A stretch of DNA of 64,000 nucleotides. It comes from Streptomyces sp. man185 (lineage in GTDB: Bacteria > Actinomycetota > Actinomycetes > Streptomycetales > Streptomycetaceae). Below the pieces are notes generated by a model that saw nothing but the letters and a program-made list of their open reading frames with translations, was not told the DNA's origin and did not search any database. The stretch spans positions 1 to 64,000 of the forward strand of contig NTHE01000028.1 of assembly GCA_002551355.1 (NCBI GenBank), written 5' to 3'. Positions 1 to 8,465 of this stretch are shown here, one piece after another; position 1 is the stretch's first letter; the number at the start of each line of letters is the position of its first letter. The translations under genes and the position numbers were made by a program.

Positions 1-1
1 G

Positions 2-20
2 AGATGTGTATAAGAGACAG
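2..20 (+). other. Tn5 mosaic end (Nextera adapter) left on the contig end
   Basis: Bases 2-20 read AGATGTGTATAAGAGACAG, the 19-bp hyperactive Tn5 transposase mosaic end carried by Nextera-type sequencing adapters. Base 1 (G) also fits the read-2 version of the adapter. This is untrimmed library sequence and not part of the organism. Read through in the frame of the next gene it encodes MYKRQ, a known artefactual N-terminus in databases. True genomic sequence starts at about base 21. Confidence 0.97.
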
Positions 21-815
21 CGCCCGTACTGCCACCAGCGGGTCGCCGCGCTGCGGCGGCGCGGCCGGGGCTGCTGCGTGGTCGCGCCGATCGTGCTGCA
101 CGGCCGGGCGTGGGGCGAGCTGTACGTGGCGCGGCCGGCCGGACAGCCCGTCTTCGACCGGGCCGACGCCGACTTCGCGACCGTGCTCGCCGCCGTCGTG
201 GCCTCCGGGATCGCCCAGACCGAACGCCTGGAGGAGGTCCGGAAGCTGGCCTTCACCGACCCGCTGACCGGCCTCGCCAACCGCCGCGCGGTCGACATCC
301 AGCTCGACGAGGCCGTCGAGCGGCACCGCGTCGACGACACCGTCGTCAGCCTCGTCGTCTGCGACCTGAACGGCCTCAAGGCGGTGAACGACACCCACGG
401 CCACGCTGTCGGCGACCGTCTGCTGGAACGTTTCGGCTCGGTGTTGTCGCTGTGCGGGGCGATGCTGCCCCAGGCGCTGGCGGCCCGGCTCGGCGGCGAT
501 GAGTTCTGTCTGCTCGCTGCGGGCCCCCCGGCCGACGCCGTGGTCGGCGTCGCCACCGAGCTGTGCGACCGGGCGGCGGTGATCGAGCTGGGCGAGGGGG
601 TCGCCTGCGGGGTCGCGTCGACCGGTGACCCGATCGGCCCGGTGCGCTCGGCCCGCCGGCTGTTCCGGCTCGCGGACGCGGCCCAGTACCGGGCCAAGGC
701 GGCCCGCTCGCTGGGTCCGGTGGTGGCCGGGCGGGACGGCGAGGTCATCCGGCTCGCGGACTCCCCGCCCAAGTCCGCACACGACCGGCGCAGGCTGCGC
801 GGCAACAGGCCCTGA
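21..815 (+). CDS. GAF-GGDEF domain protein (5' truncated), probable diguanylate cyclase
   Basis: This is the C-terminal 264 residues of a protein that would make cyclic di-GMP from two GTP. The first about 60 residues look like the end of a GAF sensory domain. A GGDEF domain follows from about residue 80, with the opening motif FTDPLTGLANRR and an intact GGDEF active-site signature encoded near base 492. No EAL domain follows. The start codon lies outside the window: the apparent ATG at base 6 belongs to the sequencing adapter. In Streptomyces, c-di-GMP controls development through BldD. Family assignment is firm; the full domain architecture is unknown. Confidence 0.85.
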   Translation, partial: RPYCHQRVAALRRRGRGCCVVAPIVLHGRAWGELYVARPAGQPVFDRADADFATVLAAVVASGIAQTERLEEVRKLAFTDPLTGLANRRAVDIQLDEAVERHRVDDTVVSLVVCDLNGLKAVNDTHGHAVGDRLLERFGSVLSLCGAMLPQALAARLGGDEFCLLAAGPPADAVVGVATELCDRAAVIELGEGVACGVASTGDPIGPVRSARRLFRLADAAQYRAKAARSLGPVVAGRDGEVIRLADSPPKSAHDRRRLRGNRP

Positions 816-905
816 GGGCTGGGGCGTGTCCGGCGGGTCCTGACCGGGTCCACGACGCCCGGTGCGGAGTGCGCGGGCCGTGACCGTAAGGGGCCCTGCA
901 CGGCA

Positions 906-915
906 TCACTAGTGA
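906..915. promoter_or_regulatory. Palindrome TCACTAGTGA upstream of hutH
   Basis: A perfect 10-bp palindrome, AT-rich compared with its surroundings, centred about 37 bp before the hutH ATG. Its position suits a repressor site over the promoter or leader. The regulator is not identifiable from this window. Confidence 0.35.
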
Positions 916-947
916 CATGGAGGGTTTCAGTCCGTACGCTGCTGAAT

Positions 948-2498
948 ATGGATATGCACACTGTCGTGGTGGGGACGTCCGGAACCACCGCCGAGGACGT
1001 CGTCGCCGTGGCCCGCCACGGCGCCCGGGTCGAGCTCTCCGCCGCCGCCGTGGAAGCCCTGGCCGCCGCCCGTCTCATCGTGGACGCGCTCGCCGCCAAG
1101 CCCGAGCCGGTCTACGGCGTCTCCACCGGCTTCGGCGCCCTCGCCAGCCGCCACATCAGCCCCGAACTGCGGGCGCAGCTCCAGCGCAACATCGTCCGCT
1201 CGCACGCGGCCGGGATGGGCCCCCGCGTCGAGCGCGAGGTGGTCCGCGCGCTGATGTTCCTCCGGCTGAAGACGGTCGCCTCCGGCCACACCGGCGTACG
1301 CCCCGAGGTCGCGCAGACCATGGCCGACCTGCTCAACGCGGGCATCACGCCCGTCGTCCACGAGTACGGCTCGCTCGGCTGCTCCGGTGACCTCGCCCCG
1401 CTCTCGCACTGCGCGCTCGCCCTGATGGGCGAGGGCGACGCGGAGGGCCCCGACGGGACGGTCCGCCCGGCGGGCGAGCTGCTCGCCGCGCACGGGATCG
1501 CCCCGGTCGAGCTGCGCGAGAAGGAGGGCCTCGCCCTCCTCAACGGCACCGACGGCATGCTCGGCATGCTGGTCATGGCCCTCGCCGACCTGCGTAACCT
1601 CTACACCTCCGCCGACATCACCGCCGCCCTCTCCCTGGAGGCGCTGCTCGGCACGGACAAGGTGCTCGCCCCCGAACTGCACGCCATCCGCCCGCACCCC
1701 GGCCAGGGCGTCAGCGCGGACAACATGCTGCGGGTGCTGGCCGGTTCGGGCTTGACGGGCCATCACCAGGACGACGCGCCCCGGGTCCAGGACGCCTACT
1801 CGGTGCGCTGCGCCCCCCAGGTCAACGGCGCGGGCCGCGACACCCTCGACTACGCGGCCGTCGTCGCGGGCCGCGAACTGGCCTCCTCCGTCGACAACCC
1901 GGTGGTCCTGCCCGACGGGCGGGTCGAGTCCAACGGCAACTTCCACGGCGCGCCCGTCGCGTACGTCCTGGACTTCCTCGCGATCGTCGCCGCCGACCTC
2001 GGCTCCATCTGCGAACGCCGCACCGACCGGCTGCTCGACAAGAACCGCTCGCACGGCCTGCCGCCGTTCCTCGCGGACGACGCCGGCGTCGACTCGGGGC
2101 TGATGATCGCCCAGTACACCCAGGCGGCCCTGGTCAGCGAGATGAAGCGGCTCGCGGTCCCCGCCTCCGCCGACTCGATCCCGTCCTCCGCGATGCAGGA
2201 GGACCACGTCTCCATGGGCTGGTCCGCCGCGCGCAAACTCCGTACCGCCGTGGACAATCTGGCCCGGATCGTCGCCGTCGAGCTGTACGCGGCGACCCGT
2301 GCCGTAGAGATCCGCGCCGCCGAGGGGCTGACCCCCGCCCCCGCCTCGCAGGCCGCCGTTGACGCGCTGCGGGCCGCCGGAGCCGAGGGCCCGGGCCCGG
2401 ACCGCTTCCTCGCGCCGGACCTGGCCGCCGCCGACGCGTTCGTACGGAAAGGGCGCCTGGTGGCGGCCGTGGAGCCGGTGACCGGGCCGCTGGCCTGA
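948..2498 (+). CDS. hutH: Histidine ammonia-lyase
   Basis: HutH deaminates L-histidine to trans-urocanate, the first step of histidine use as a carbon and nitrogen source, in the cytoplasm. The 516-residue product has the normal family length. The MIO prosthetic group forms from Cys145-Ser146-Gly147 in the context LGCSGDLAPLSH; most family members have Ala-Ser-Gly, but Cys is also what I recall for S. griseus HutH. The start at ATG 948 gives the N-terminus MDMHTVVV, matching that enzyme from memory; the GTG at 912 would add 12 unconserved residues. The gene stands alone, with no other hut genes beside it, as is usual in Streptomyces. Confidence 0.96.
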   Translation: MDMHTVVVGTSGTTAEDVVAVARHGARVELSAAAVEALAAARLIVDALAAKPEPVYGVSTGFGALASRHISPELRAQLQRNIVRSHAAGMGPRVEREVVRALMFLRLKTVASGHTGVRPEVAQTMADLLNAGITPVVHEYGSLGCSGDLAPLSHCALALMGEGDAEGPDGTVRPAGELLAAHGIAPVELREKEGLALLNGTDGMLGMLVMALADLRNLYTSADITAALSLEALLGTDKVLAPELHAIRPHPGQGVSADNMLRVLAGSGLTGHHQDDAPRVQDAYSVRCAPQVNGAGRDTLDYAAVVAGRELASSVDNPVVLPDGRVESNGNFHGAPVAYVLDFLAIVAADLGSICERRTDRLLDKNRSHGLPPFLADDAGVDSGLMIAQYTQAALVSEMKRLAVPASADSIPSSAMQEDHVSMGWSAARKLRTAVDNLARIVAVELYAATRAVEIRAAEGLTPAPASQAAVDALRAAGAEGPGPDRFLAPDLAAADAFVRKGRLVAAVEPVTGPLA

Positions 2499-2510
2499 GC
2501 CGGTCCCGTA

Positions 2511-2560
2511 CGTACGGAGGGGGGTCCCCGCACCGGGGGGTGCGGGGACCCCTTCGTACG
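2511..2560. terminator. Bidirectional terminator between hutH and the LADTG gene
   Basis: A perfect 14-bp stem (2521-2534 with 2539-2552, loop GGGG) lies inside outer CGTACG arms at 2511-2516 and 2555-2560. It sits between two convergent genes and can serve both. There is no U-tract, as is common in Streptomyces. Confidence 0.85.
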
Positions 2561-2569
2561 CGTACCGGG

Positions 2570-2866
2570 TCAGTAGGCCGAGCGTTCCCCGGAGCGGCGT
2601 ACCGAGTACGTGACGAAGCCCGCGCCGATGCCCAACAGGGCGGTACCTCCGATGAGATACGGGGCGGTGTCCAGGCCCGGCCCGGTGTCGGCGAGGCGCG
2701 CCCCGGAGGAGTCCTCGGCCTTCTTGGCGGCCCGGTCGGACGTGGTGGCCCCGGTGCCCTGCGCGGCGTTCTCACCGGTCGCGTTGGCCGACGGAACGAA
2801 CCAGAGAGCGGCCAGCAGCGTGCCTGCGGCGGTGGCGGTCAGCAGTGTGCGACGAGCGACGGACAC
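2570..2866 (-). CDS. Small LAXTG-type sortase-anchored surface protein
   Basis: A 98-residue exported protein of unknown function. Residues 1-29 form a signal peptide (two Arg, hydrophobic core, cleavage near SANA). A short polar, Ala/Asp-rich mature part follows. The C-terminus has the full sorting signal: LADTG at residues 58-62, a hydrophobic stretch of about 22 residues, and a basic tail (RRSGERSAY). LAXTG is the form used by Streptomyces class E sortases, so the protein is predicted to be cut after Thr61 and linked to the cell wall. With only about 30 mature residues it is more like a surface peptide than an enzyme. No sortase gene is adjacent. Confidence 0.75.
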   Translation of the reverse strand: MSVARRTLLTATAAGTLLAALWFVPSANATGENAAQGTGATTSDRAAKKAEDSSGARLADTGPGLDTAPYLIGGTALLGIGAGFVTYSVRRSGERSAY

Positions 2867-2973
2867 AGATTCGATCCCCTTGCGACAACCATGAGTTAGC
2901 CCCGTGGGCCGATGCTAAGCAAAGCAGCGGGTCGGTGGAAAGTCGTGGCCTCGCCGGGCCGTACGCTCCGGCC

Positions 2974-3423
2974 ATGAGCACAGATGAGACATCCAGGTTT
3001 GTTCGACTTCGCGTGGAGATGGTGTTGGAGGTCACCGACCTCGACGCTCTGACCGGCACCGCCCTCGAATCCATCGCCGCCGAATACGGGGACCCCGTCG
3101 CGGCCGTCGCCGGGAGCGACACCGCCGAGGAGCGGATGCATGCCGAGGCCACGGTCCGGGCAGACGGTGCAGAGGCCCTCGCCTCGCTGGTCGACCCCTT
3201 CGACCTGGTCAGCGAGGTGCCCGGGGTCGAGCTGGCCCAGGCCTCCTGGAGCAGCGAGAGCATCGAGTACGACCCCGACGCGGAGGACTGGGACGACGCG
3301 GACGACGGCGAGGAGGGCCTCTTCCTGCCGCGGGACGGGGACGACGAGGAGGGGTACGGCGACGCGGTCGCGCACAATGGGAAGAACGACGGCGAGGACG
3401 GTGAGCCCGCGCAGCGGGTGTGA
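2974..3423 (+). CDS. Conserved acidic protein of unknown function
   Basis: A 149-residue soluble protein with no recognised catalytic motif. The N-terminal part (about residues 10-90) looks folded, with alternating hydrophobic strands; the C-terminal 50 residues are dominated by Asp and Glu and are probably disordered. The start is ATG 2974 (MSTDETSRF); the open frame further upstream shows no conserved-looking sequence. It is divergent from the LADTG gene. I do not recognise the family and assign no function. Confidence 0.7.
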   Translation: MSTDETSRFVRLRVEMVLEVTDLDALTGTALESIAAEYGDPVAAVAGSDTAEERMHAEATVRADGAEALASLVDPFDLVSEVPGVELAQASWSSESIEYDPDAEDWDDADDGEEGLFLPRDGDDEEGYGDAVAHNGKNDGEDGEPAQRV

Positions 3424-3436
3424 CGTGTGAGAACAC

Positions 3437-3471
3437 CGGCCCCGGCCCCGCTCACCTGCGGACCGGGGCCG
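3437..3471 (+). terminator. Terminator hairpin after the acidic protein gene
   Basis: Nine-bp GC arms at 3437-3445 and 3463-3471 enclose a 17-nt loop, just after the stop at 3423. It probably ends transcription of the preceding gene. Confidence 0.55.
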
Positions 3472-3674
3472 CGCCGTGCGGCGACGGAAACCGGGGCCCG
3501 AGCACGGGAACCACGGCCGCCGGGGCGGCGTCGATGAGTGGTGTTCCCCACATCTGTCGTGGATGCGGAACGGAGCACCCTTTCCGGGTGTTCTTGGAAC
3601 ATTGACGGGGAATAGCCGCCTGGCGGTCCCGTCCGGGGATTTTGGGGAAATCGGCAACGATGGAGAAGCGTGTG

Positions 3675-4928
3675 ATGACGGACAGCAAGCGGCGCAAGGG
3701 CCTCGTGGCCGTGTCCGCACTGCTCGGCGGCGTGCTGGTGCTTTCGGCCTGTACCGACGACGGCGACAAGGGCGGAAAGACGAGCGCCGGGAGTTCGGAG
3801 TCGTCGCAGCAGGAGGTCGACAAGGCGGCAGCCGCCGACGCCTCCGAGGCGCAGATAGCGATCAAGCCGAAGAACGGTGCGACCAACGCCAGCATCAACA
3901 ACGCGGCCCAGGTCACCGTCGCCAAGGGCAAGCTGACCAAGGTCGTCATGACCACGGCGGACGGCACCCCGGTCGAGGGCACCCTGGCGGCCGACGGATC
4001 CAGCTGGAAGCCCGCGGGCCAGCTGGAGCGGTCCACCACGTACAAGATCGACGCCACGGCGGCCGACTCGAAGGGCCGCGAGGCCCACGAGAACAGCTCC
4101 TTCACCACCGTCTCGCCCGACAACAGCTTCATCGGGAACTTCACCCCCGAGGACGGCTCCACGGTCGGCGTCGGGATGCCCGTCTCGATCAACTTCAACA
4201 AGGCGATCACGGACAAGAAGGCCGTCCAGGACGGCATCACCGTGACCTCCAGCAGCGGCCAGGAGGTCGTCGGCCACTGGTTCAACGCCCAGCGCCTGGA
4301 CCTGCGCCCGCAGGACTACTGGAAGGGCGGCTCCACCGTCACCCTGAAGCTGGCGCTCGACGGCGTCGAAGGCGCGGACGGCGTCTTCGGCGTCCAGCAG
4401 AAGACCGTGACCTTCAAGGTCGGCCGCAACCAGGTCTCCACCGTCGACGCGAAGACCAAGCAGATGACGATCACCCGCGACGGCAAGACGATCAAGACGA
4501 TCCCGATCTCCGCGGGCTCCCCCGACAACCCCACGTACAACGGTCAGATGGTGATCTCCGAGAAGCACAAGGAGACCCGGATGAACGGCGCCACCGTCGG
4601 CTTCACCGATGACGACGGCAAGGGCGAGTACGACATCAAGGACGTGCCGCACGCCATGCGGCTGTCCACGTCGGGCACCTTCATCCACGGCAACTACTGG
4701 GGCAAGGGCATCTTCGGCACCGCCAACACCAGCCACGGCTGTGTGGGCCTCGCCGATGTGAAGGGCGCGAACGACCCCAACGCACCCGGCGCCTGGTTCT
4801 ACGACAACTCGATGGTCGGCGACGTGGTCATCGTCAAGAACTCCCCGGACAAGACGATCACCCCGGACAACGGCCTCAACGGCTGGAACATGAGCTGGGC
4901 CGAGTGGACGGCCGGCTCCCAGGCCTGA
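3675..4928 (+). CDS. L,D-transpeptidase lipoprotein (YkuD domain)
   Basis: A 417-residue exported lipoprotein that should form 3-3 (DAP-DAP) cross-links in peptidoglycan. The N-terminus has a basic start, a hydrophobic core and a lipobox LSAC with the Cys at about residue 26. Two Ig-like domains precede a C-terminal YkuD domain that carries HGNYW and SHGCVGL; the catalytic Cys is residue 356. ATG 3675 is chosen because GGAG lies 9 nt upstream; ATG 3660 and TTG 3642 are in-frame alternatives. Two GGAAC boxes upstream (3567, 3596) resemble the -35 element of envelope-stress ECF promoters, but no clear -10 was found. Transpeptidases of this kind are known cell-envelope stress targets in Streptomyces. 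Confidence 0.9.
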   Translation: MTDSKRRKGLVAVSALLGGVLVLSACTDDGDKGGKTSAGSSESSQQEVDKAAAADASEAQIAIKPKNGATNASINNAAQVTVAKGKLTKVVMTTADGTPVEGTLAADGSSWKPAGQLERSTTYKIDATAADSKGREAHENSSFTTVSPDNSFIGNFTPEDGSTVGVGMPVSINFNKAITDKKAVQDGITVTSSSGQEVVGHWFNAQRLDLRPQDYWKGGSTVTLKLALDGVEGADGVFGVQQKTVTFKVGRNQVSTVDAKTKQMTITRDGKTIKTIPISAGSPDNPTYNGQMVISEKHKETRMNGATVGFTDDDGKGEYDIKDVPHAMRLSTSGTFIHGNYWGKGIFGTANTSHGCVGLADVKGANDPNAPGAWFYDNSMVGDVVIVKNSPDKTITPDNGLNGWNMSWAEWTAGSQA

Positions 4929-4970
4929 TCCACCCGCCCGTCCTCCCCTCGCACCACCCCCGTCCCCGCC

Positions 4971-5012
4971 CGAAGGCGGCGGCCCCGGAACACTCCGGGG
5001 CCGCCGCCTTCG
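4971..5012 (+). terminator. Strong terminator after the L,D-transpeptidase gene
   Basis: A perfect 19-bp stem, 4971-4989 with 4994-5012, closed by the 4-nt loop ACAC. It is 43 nt past the stop codon. Confidence 0.9.
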
Positions 5013-5144
5013 GCGTGTGCGGGTAACCTCCGCGGCCGCGTGCTCCCGGGGCCATGACCTCCGGGGTAATCGACGCGCTCCGCCCCGCCCGGCAGTATCG
5101 GGAGCGTCACGAAGAGCACCCGACCCCTGACGGAGGACCGGACC

Positions 5145-5504
5145 ATGACCGCGTACGCCATCGCCCACCTGCGCACCACCGACGCCCCCGTCGAGGACGA
5201 GGTGCTGAGCTACATCGAGCGCGTCCAGGGCACCATGAAGCCCTACCAAGGCCGCTTCCTCGTCCATGGCGCCGAGGCGGAGGTGGTGGAGGGGTCCTGG
5301 CCGGACGCGTTGGTCATGATCGGCTTTCCCGGGGTGGAGGAGGCCCGCGCCTGGTACGCGTCCCCCGCTTACCAGGAGATCCTGCCGCTGCGCACCCGGC
5401 ACCTCGACGGTGACGTGATCATCGTTCCCGGTGTCGGTCCGGAGTACGACGCGTCGGCGACGGCGGCGGCGATGCGGGCGGCGCGGGACCGGGCGGCCGG
5501 GTAG
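5145..5504 (+). CDS. DUF1330 domain protein
   Basis: A 119-residue cytoplasmic protein of the DUF1330 family, which has a dimeric ferredoxin-like fold. Typical features are the early MTAYAIAHLR strand, the GRFLVHG segment and FPGVEEARAWYASPAYQEIL in the middle. GGAGGACCGG directly before ATG 5145 is a good ribosome-binding site. It appears to be a single-gene unit between a terminator and a convergent RDD gene. The biochemical role of the family is not established. Confidence 0.85.
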   Translation: MTAYAIAHLRTTDAPVEDEVLSYIERVQGTMKPYQGRFLVHGAEAEVVEGSWPDALVMIGFPGVEEARAWYASPAYQEILPLRTRHLDGDVIIVPGVGPEYDASATAAAMRAARDRAAG

Positions 5505-5587
5505 AGGGGGCACACTCCCGGACGGATGCGGCCGGGCCGGCACCACCGAACCACCGGAACCCGGGGCCTGGAAACCCCCGTACGGGC

Positions 5588-6280
5588 TCAGTCCGTGCGT
5601 CCCAGCACCGCCGCCCGGTAGGACCGCAGGTCGCTGTGGCGGACCTGACGTATTCCCGCGAGGTCCTCGTACGGCTCGGCGGGGCGCCCCGGGGGCCTCT
5701 CCGGGCCGCTCGGGGCCGCCGGGCCGCGGAGCCGGCGCCAGGGCTGGCGCGGCAGCCAGAGGAGCCCGTACAGCCAGCGCAGCACCAGCAGGCGGAAGCC
5801 CGGCCGGCCCGCGTCCGGCAGCCGGATCACCCGGACGCCCATGATCAGCTTTCCGGCGCTCGCCCGGAAGGCCAGCGTCAGCAGCACCTGGTTGGCGAAC
5901 GACAGTGCGATCAGCTGGACGAACAGCAGGGCGATCGCGCCCCCCGTCCCGCCGGCGTGCAGGCAGGACCGCACCAGCAGTCCGACGGCCAGCAGGCACA
6001 GATAGGCGTCGAGCCCGACCGCCAGATAGCGCCGCATGTCGCCCGTGCCCCTGGGGACGCGCGGTTGCCCCCGGGGACCCGGGACGGGATACGCCGAGGG
6101 GCGGGCGTACGCCGGACAGGCCGCTCGCGCGAGCGCGTGCCCGTACGGGGGCGAGGGCGGTGCCCAAGGCGGGTCCTTTGGACGGGACCGGGCAGGGGCG
6201 TTCCCGGACCGGCGCACTGCGTACAGCGCCCGTAATGCGTCAGGGGGTTGCCCTCTCCGACGCCCCCGCGGCTTCGTCAT
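5588..6280 (-). CDS. RDD family membrane protein
   Basis: A 230-residue integral membrane protein. After about 80 Pro/Arg-rich cytoplasmic residues, it has the RDD-family pattern: RRYLAVGLDAYLCLL (first TM), a second hydrophobic segment (IALLFVQLIALSFANQVLLTLAF) and SAGKLIMGVRVIRL before a third. RDD proteins are poorly characterised; some are linked to transport or stress. The long N-terminus makes ATG 6280 uncertain, as no clear Shine-Dalgarno precedes it and the conserved part begins near residue 81. Confidence 0.75.
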   Translation of the reverse strand: MTKPRGRRRGQPPDALRALYAVRRSGNAPARSRPKDPPWAPPSPPYGHALARAACPAYARPSAYPVPGPRGQPRVPRGTGDMRRYLAVGLDAYLCLLAVGLLVRSCLHAGGTGGAIALLFVQLIALSFANQVLLTLAFRASAGKLIMGVRVIRLPDAGRPGFRLLVLRWLYGLLWLPRQPWRRLRGPAAPSGPERPPGRPAEPYEDLAGIRQVRHSDLRSYRAAVLGRTD

Positions 6281-6859
6281 GGGGGCATCATGACTGATCG
6301 TCAGGCGGAGTGTCCCTGTTCCTGACGGGTAACTCCGCAGCCCCGGCCCTGTTGTTACGGACCCTCACGACTGCCTGCCCGGCCGTGCGGCGCTTCCTTT
6401 CCGGTCCGGCTCATGACCCCGGCTCCGACGGCCCGCGTCCGCGCGGCTTCACGGCTTCACGGCCAAGGTCTCCCTCGGGCTCCGGAGGCTGCGCGACCCG
6501 CACGCGAGCCCGTCCGACGTGTGACCTTCGCCACTCAGGGGGGCGCGGTCAAGGCCGGCCCCGAGTCGTGCGGGCCGCACGGAACGGCGGATCGGAGGCC
6601 GGTGGAGGGCCCGGCGCGGCTGTCCGAACGCTGATCAAAACGGCTGATCATGGCCAATATATGGATGGTCCTCGAAGATCATCGGGTCGCACTGGAGAAT
6701 CGGCCCCTCGACGGTCCTGAGCATCGCCCGGCCGGGCGACGGCCGCGCGGTCCTCCCGAACGGGAGTCCGCGGGGCTCCGGCGGGGGAGGCGGACCGGTG
6801 GCGCTCTCCGGGACGGGGGCGCCCACGCGCACGAGCCGACCACGGAAGGTCTTGATCAG
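6281..6859. other. Intergenic region between the RDD gene and gdhA
   Basis: This 579-bp region separates divergent genes. The last 230 nt stay open in the gdhA frame but encode nothing conserved, so I treat them as leader. The right half contains an AT-rich patch (6631-6665) with the direct repeat GCTGATCA at 6630-6637 and 6643-6650, 13 bp apart, a possible activator or repressor site for gdhA. No small gene or RNA was recognised. Confidence 0.5.
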
Positions 6860-8248
6860 ATGCCGGTCATCCCCGACTCGCCCGACTCCGCCCGCACGCA
6901 GGATGCCGCGGCCCGTGTCATCGAGCCGCTCTACGCCGAGATCCTCCGGCGCAACCAGGGCGAGCAGGAGTTCCACCAGGCGGTCCGCGAGGTCCTGGAG
7001 ACGCTCGGGCCTGTGCTCACGCAGCGCCCCGAGTTCGTGGACGCCCGCATCATCGAGCGCATATGCGAACCCGAGCGCCAGCTGATCTTCCGGGTGCCGT
7101 GGTCGGACGACTCCGGCGACATCCACGTCAACCGTGGTTTCCGGGTGGAGTTCTCCAGCTCGCTCGGCCCCTACAAGGGCGGGTTGCGCTTCCACCCCTC
7201 GGTCAACCTCGGCATCGTGAAGTTCCTCGGCTTCGAGCAGATCTTCAAGAACGCCCTCACCGGCATGCCCATCGGCGGCGGCAAGGGCGGCGCGGACTTC
7301 GACCCCAAGGGCCGGTCCGACGCCGAGATCATGCGATTCTGCCAGTCGTTCATGACCGAACTCCACCGCCACCTGGGGGAGTACACCGACGTCCCGGCCG
7401 GTGACATCGGCGTGGGCGGCCGTGAGATCGGCTACCTCTTCGGCCAGTACAAGCGGATCACCAACCGTTACGAGTCCGGCGTCCTCACCGGCAAGGGCCT
7501 CGGCTGGGGCGGCGCACAGGCCCGTACGGAGGCAACCGGCTACGGCACGGTCCTGTTCACCGCCGAGATGCTGCGCAGCCGGGGCGAGTCGCTGGAGGGC
7601 CAGACCGTCGCGGTCTCCGGATCCGGCAACGTGGCCATCTACGCCGTCGAGAAGGCCCAACAGCTCGGCGCGACCGTCGTCACCTGCTCGGACTCCGGCG
7701 GCTACGTCGTCGACGAGAAGGGCATCGACCTCGCCCTCCTCAAGGAGATCAAGGAGGCCGGCCGGGGCCGGGTCTCGGAGTATGCCGAACGGCGCGGCGC
7801 GCACGCCCGGTTCGTGCCCGGTACGGGCGTGTGGTCGGTCCCTGCCGACGTGGCCCTGCCCTGCGCCACGCAGAACGAGCTCCACGAGGCCGACGCGCTC
7901 GGCCTCGTACGCAACGGGGTCAAGGCGGTCGCGGAGGGGGCCAACATGCCCACCACGCCCGAGGCGGTCCGGGTGTTCCAGGAGGCGGGCGTCGCCTTCG
8001 CGCCCGGCAAGGCGGCCAACGCGGGCGGGGTCGCGACGAGCGCCCTGGAGATGCAGCAGAACGCGTCCCGGGACTCGTGGACCTTCTCGCACACGGAGGA
8101 GCGCCTCGGCGAGATCATGCGGCACATCCACGACTCCTGCTACACGACCGCCGAGCGGTACGGGAGCCCCGGCAACTACGTGGTGGGCGCGAACATCGCG
8201 GGCTTCGAGCTGGTCGCGGACGCGATGCTGGCGCAGGGGCTGATCTGA
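6860..8248 (+). CDS. gdhA: NADP-specific glutamate dehydrogenase
   Basis: This enzyme makes glutamate from 2-oxoglutarate and ammonium with NADPH, the ammonium-assimilation route used when nitrogen is plentiful. The 462-residue product has the length of the hexameric small-GDH class. Visible landmarks are the substrate Lys in GPYKGGLRFHP (Lys106), Lys130, GGGKGG with Lys142, and the Rossmann loop SGSGNVA near residue 255. ATG 6860 is preceded by GGAAGG at a spacing of 10 nt and gives the usual N-terminal helix; an upstream ATG at 6650 would add 70 Arg/Gly-rich residues that look like translated leader. Confidence 0.95.
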   Translation: MPVIPDSPDSARTQDAAARVIEPLYAEILRRNQGEQEFHQAVREVLETLGPVLTQRPEFVDARIIERICEPERQLIFRVPWSDDSGDIHVNRGFRVEFSSSLGPYKGGLRFHPSVNLGIVKFLGFEQIFKNALTGMPIGGGKGGADFDPKGRSDAEIMRFCQSFMTELHRHLGEYTDVPAGDIGVGGREIGYLFGQYKRITNRYESGVLTGKGLGWGGAQARTEATGYGTVLFTAEMLRSRGESLEGQTVAVSGSGNVAIYAVEKAQQLGATVVTCSDSGGYVVDEKGIDLALLKEIKEAGRGRVSEYAERRGAHARFVPGTGVWSVPADVALPCATQNELHEADALGLVRNGVKAVAEGANMPTTPEAVRVFQEAGVAFAPGKAANAGGVATSALEMQQNASRDSWTFSHTEERLGEIMRHIHDSCYTTAERYGSPGNYVVGANIAGFELVADAMLAQGLI

Positions 8249-8256
8249 CCGCACGT

Positions 8257-8353
8257 CCGGTACCGGCATCGGCACCGACCGGCATCGGCACCGGCTCCGG
8301 CATCGGCGGCACCCACCGGCTCCGGTACCGACACCGACCGGCGTCGGCACCGG
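8257..8353. repeat. Imperfect short repeats of CGGCATCGGCACCG type
   Basis: Just after gdhA the sequence cycles through ACCGGCATCGGCACCG-like units at least four times, with TACCG and CTCCG variants. It is non-coding low-complexity DNA that can form overlapping hairpins. It could arise by slippage and has no recognised function. Confidence 0.6.
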
Positions 8354-8392
8354 AAGCCGCTGCCCCGCGTGGGTGAGGCCGCCAGACGTGGT

Positions 8393-8410
8393 CTCCCCCG
8401 CGCGGGGGAG
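8393..8410 (+). terminator. GC palindrome, possible gdhA terminator
   Basis: CTCCCCCG at 8393-8400 pairs with CGGGGGAG at 8403-8410. The spacing of two bases shortens the effective stem. It lies between gdhA and the next gene and may act as a terminator. Confidence 0.45.
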
Positions 8411-8465
8411 CGGGCCGGCTCGCGCGGGGGATTCCTCGTCGTACCTGCTCCGCGAGGGTGGAGTC

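Noticed and set aside
2772..6167. A 1131-codon open frame on the minus strand across several genes
   Set aside because: It runs antisense through three well-supported genes and partly shadows the RDD gene in another frame; composition is not protein-like.
6329..6358. GTAAC and GTTAC boxes upstream of gdhA as a possible GlnR site
   Set aside because: The two boxes are 25 bp apart instead of the 22 bp of the GlnR array, and no GAAAC half-sites lie between or after them.
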